This document shows positions 63,461-64,000 of a DNA stretch of 64,000 nucleotides, in pieces. Position numbers and translations under genes: made by a program. The notes under the pieces were generated by a model. It was not told where the DNA came from. It worked only from the letters and a program-made list of their open reading frames with translations, and searched no databases. This DNA comes from Chlamydomonas reinhardtii (lineage: Eukaryota; Chlorophyta; Chlorophyceae; Chlamydomonadales; Chlamydomonadaceae): NCBI RefSeq assembly GCF_000002595.2, contig NC_057019.1:2057961-2121960 (forward strand). The letters run 5' to 3'. Position 1 is the first letter of the stretch; every line of letters begins with the position of its first letter.

Positions 63461-63841
63461 CTACTGCCCTTCTGAAAGCAGTGGCTGGGACAGTCCTGCG
63501 CCCCCGCCGTTGCTTCTGCCGCCGCTATCTGCGCTACCGCCACCGCCGCCGCCCGGCAAAAGGCCCGGTGCCGCCGCCGTTACCCCCGACACCTCATCAT
63601 CCGCGCTTGCCTCCCCCCCGCGCTCTTCATCTCCTCCACCCCGCCCCGCTACGGGTCTCCCCTCCTCCTCCTCCTGCCGCCGCCTCTCGCGCCGCCCTGC
63701 CGCCACGGCGGCGCCGCCGGCCGCCACTGCCAGCACCGCCGCCACCGCCGCCGCCGGCAGCGCCCACGCTCGCAGCGCCGCCACCCAGCCCTGCACCCGG
63801 TACACGGAGCCCCGGAACGCCGCCGCCTGCGCCTCCGATAC
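63461..63841 (-). CDS. Last exon of a membrane protein (partial)
   Basis: The exon starts after the acceptor GTCGGCAG and runs 126 codons to a TAG. It encodes VSEAQAAAFRGSVYRVQGW, one hydrophobic helix (ALPAAAVAAVLAVAAGGAAV), a basic stop-transfer cluster (GRRERRRQ), an acidic/Gly-rich cytosolic tail and the end LSQPLLSEGQ. A single-pass protein with its C-terminus in the cytosol would fit, and the terminal QPLL could be a sorting signal. The rest of the gene lies beyond the window or in the 159 bases left, where I see no further clear exon. Confidence 0.55.
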   Translation of the reverse strand, partial: VSEAQAAAFRGSVYRVQGWVAALRAWALPAAAVAAVLAVAAGGAAVAAGRRERRRQEEEEGRPVAGRGGGDEERGGEASADDEVSGVTAAAPGLLPGGGGGGSADSGGRSNGGGAGLSQPLLSEGQ

Positions 63842-64000
63842 CTGCCGACGTGGGCCGCGGGCGGGGCGGGGGGACGAGGGCGGTTGACAGTAGTATTGAA
63901 GTATCGTAAGATTTTGGGCCGAGATATATAGGGCCTTCGGCGGTGCTCGGCAACGCGCAGGACAGCACGTGCGAAGAGCAGCGACACACGGCGCACGCCC

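Overview
The window looks like nuclear DNA of a volvocine green alga (Chlamydomonas/Volvox/Gonium type). The evidence is the very GC-rich coding sequence, genes cut into many short exons with GTGAG/GTGCG donors and TGCAG/CGCAG acceptors, TGTAA polyadenylation motifs after most stops, Ala/Gly/Ser-rich low-complexity linkers, long TG/AC tracts in introns, and plant-lineage proteins such as cycloeucalenol cycloisomerase. All gene models were spliced by hand from the sequence; exon phases were checked for consistency across every model.

Layout, left to right: a secreted glyoxal/galactose-oxidase-like protein (minus, 1827-5043); cycloeucalenol cycloisomerase (minus, 6229-8765); an SnRK2-like kinase with an acylation-type N-terminus (plus, 9697-12767); a DnaJ protein like plant DjC72 (plus, 13905-16320); a membrane-anchored metallophosphoesterase with an eight-cysteine C-terminal domain (plus, 16656-21621); an orphan glycine-zipper protein (plus, 22272-23723); a VID27/CYPRO4 protein (minus, 24570-27783); a type II membrane glycosyltransferase candidate (plus, 28447-32540); a small CxxC-rich protein (plus, 33409-34482); a 2OG-Fe(II) oxygenase with an N-terminal DUF3783-like region (minus, 35581-39419); a carotenoid cleavage dioxygenase (plus, 39925-51119) whose fourth intron is 5.4 kb long and holds a 900-codon same-strand ORF; SEC63 (plus, 52262-60052); a small coiled-coil protein (plus, 60480-62370); and the last exon of a membrane protein running in from the right edge (minus, 63461-63841).

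The genes do not form one pathway. Three pairs are divergent with short shared upstream regions (8766-9696, 27784-28446, 39420-39924). Others are convergent with close or overlapping 3' ends. Several products belong to the secretory route: SEC63, the glycosyltransferase, the phosphoesterase and the secreted oxidase-like protein.

I found no tRNA, rRNA, CRISPR, retroelement or virus-derived gene. The most unusual items are the phosphoesterase with an nsLTP-like eight-cysteine domain, the oxidase-like protein lacking both copper-site tyrosines, the gene-sized ORF inside the dioxygenase intron, three probable GC-AG introns, and several short sequence modules repeated in unrelated introns.
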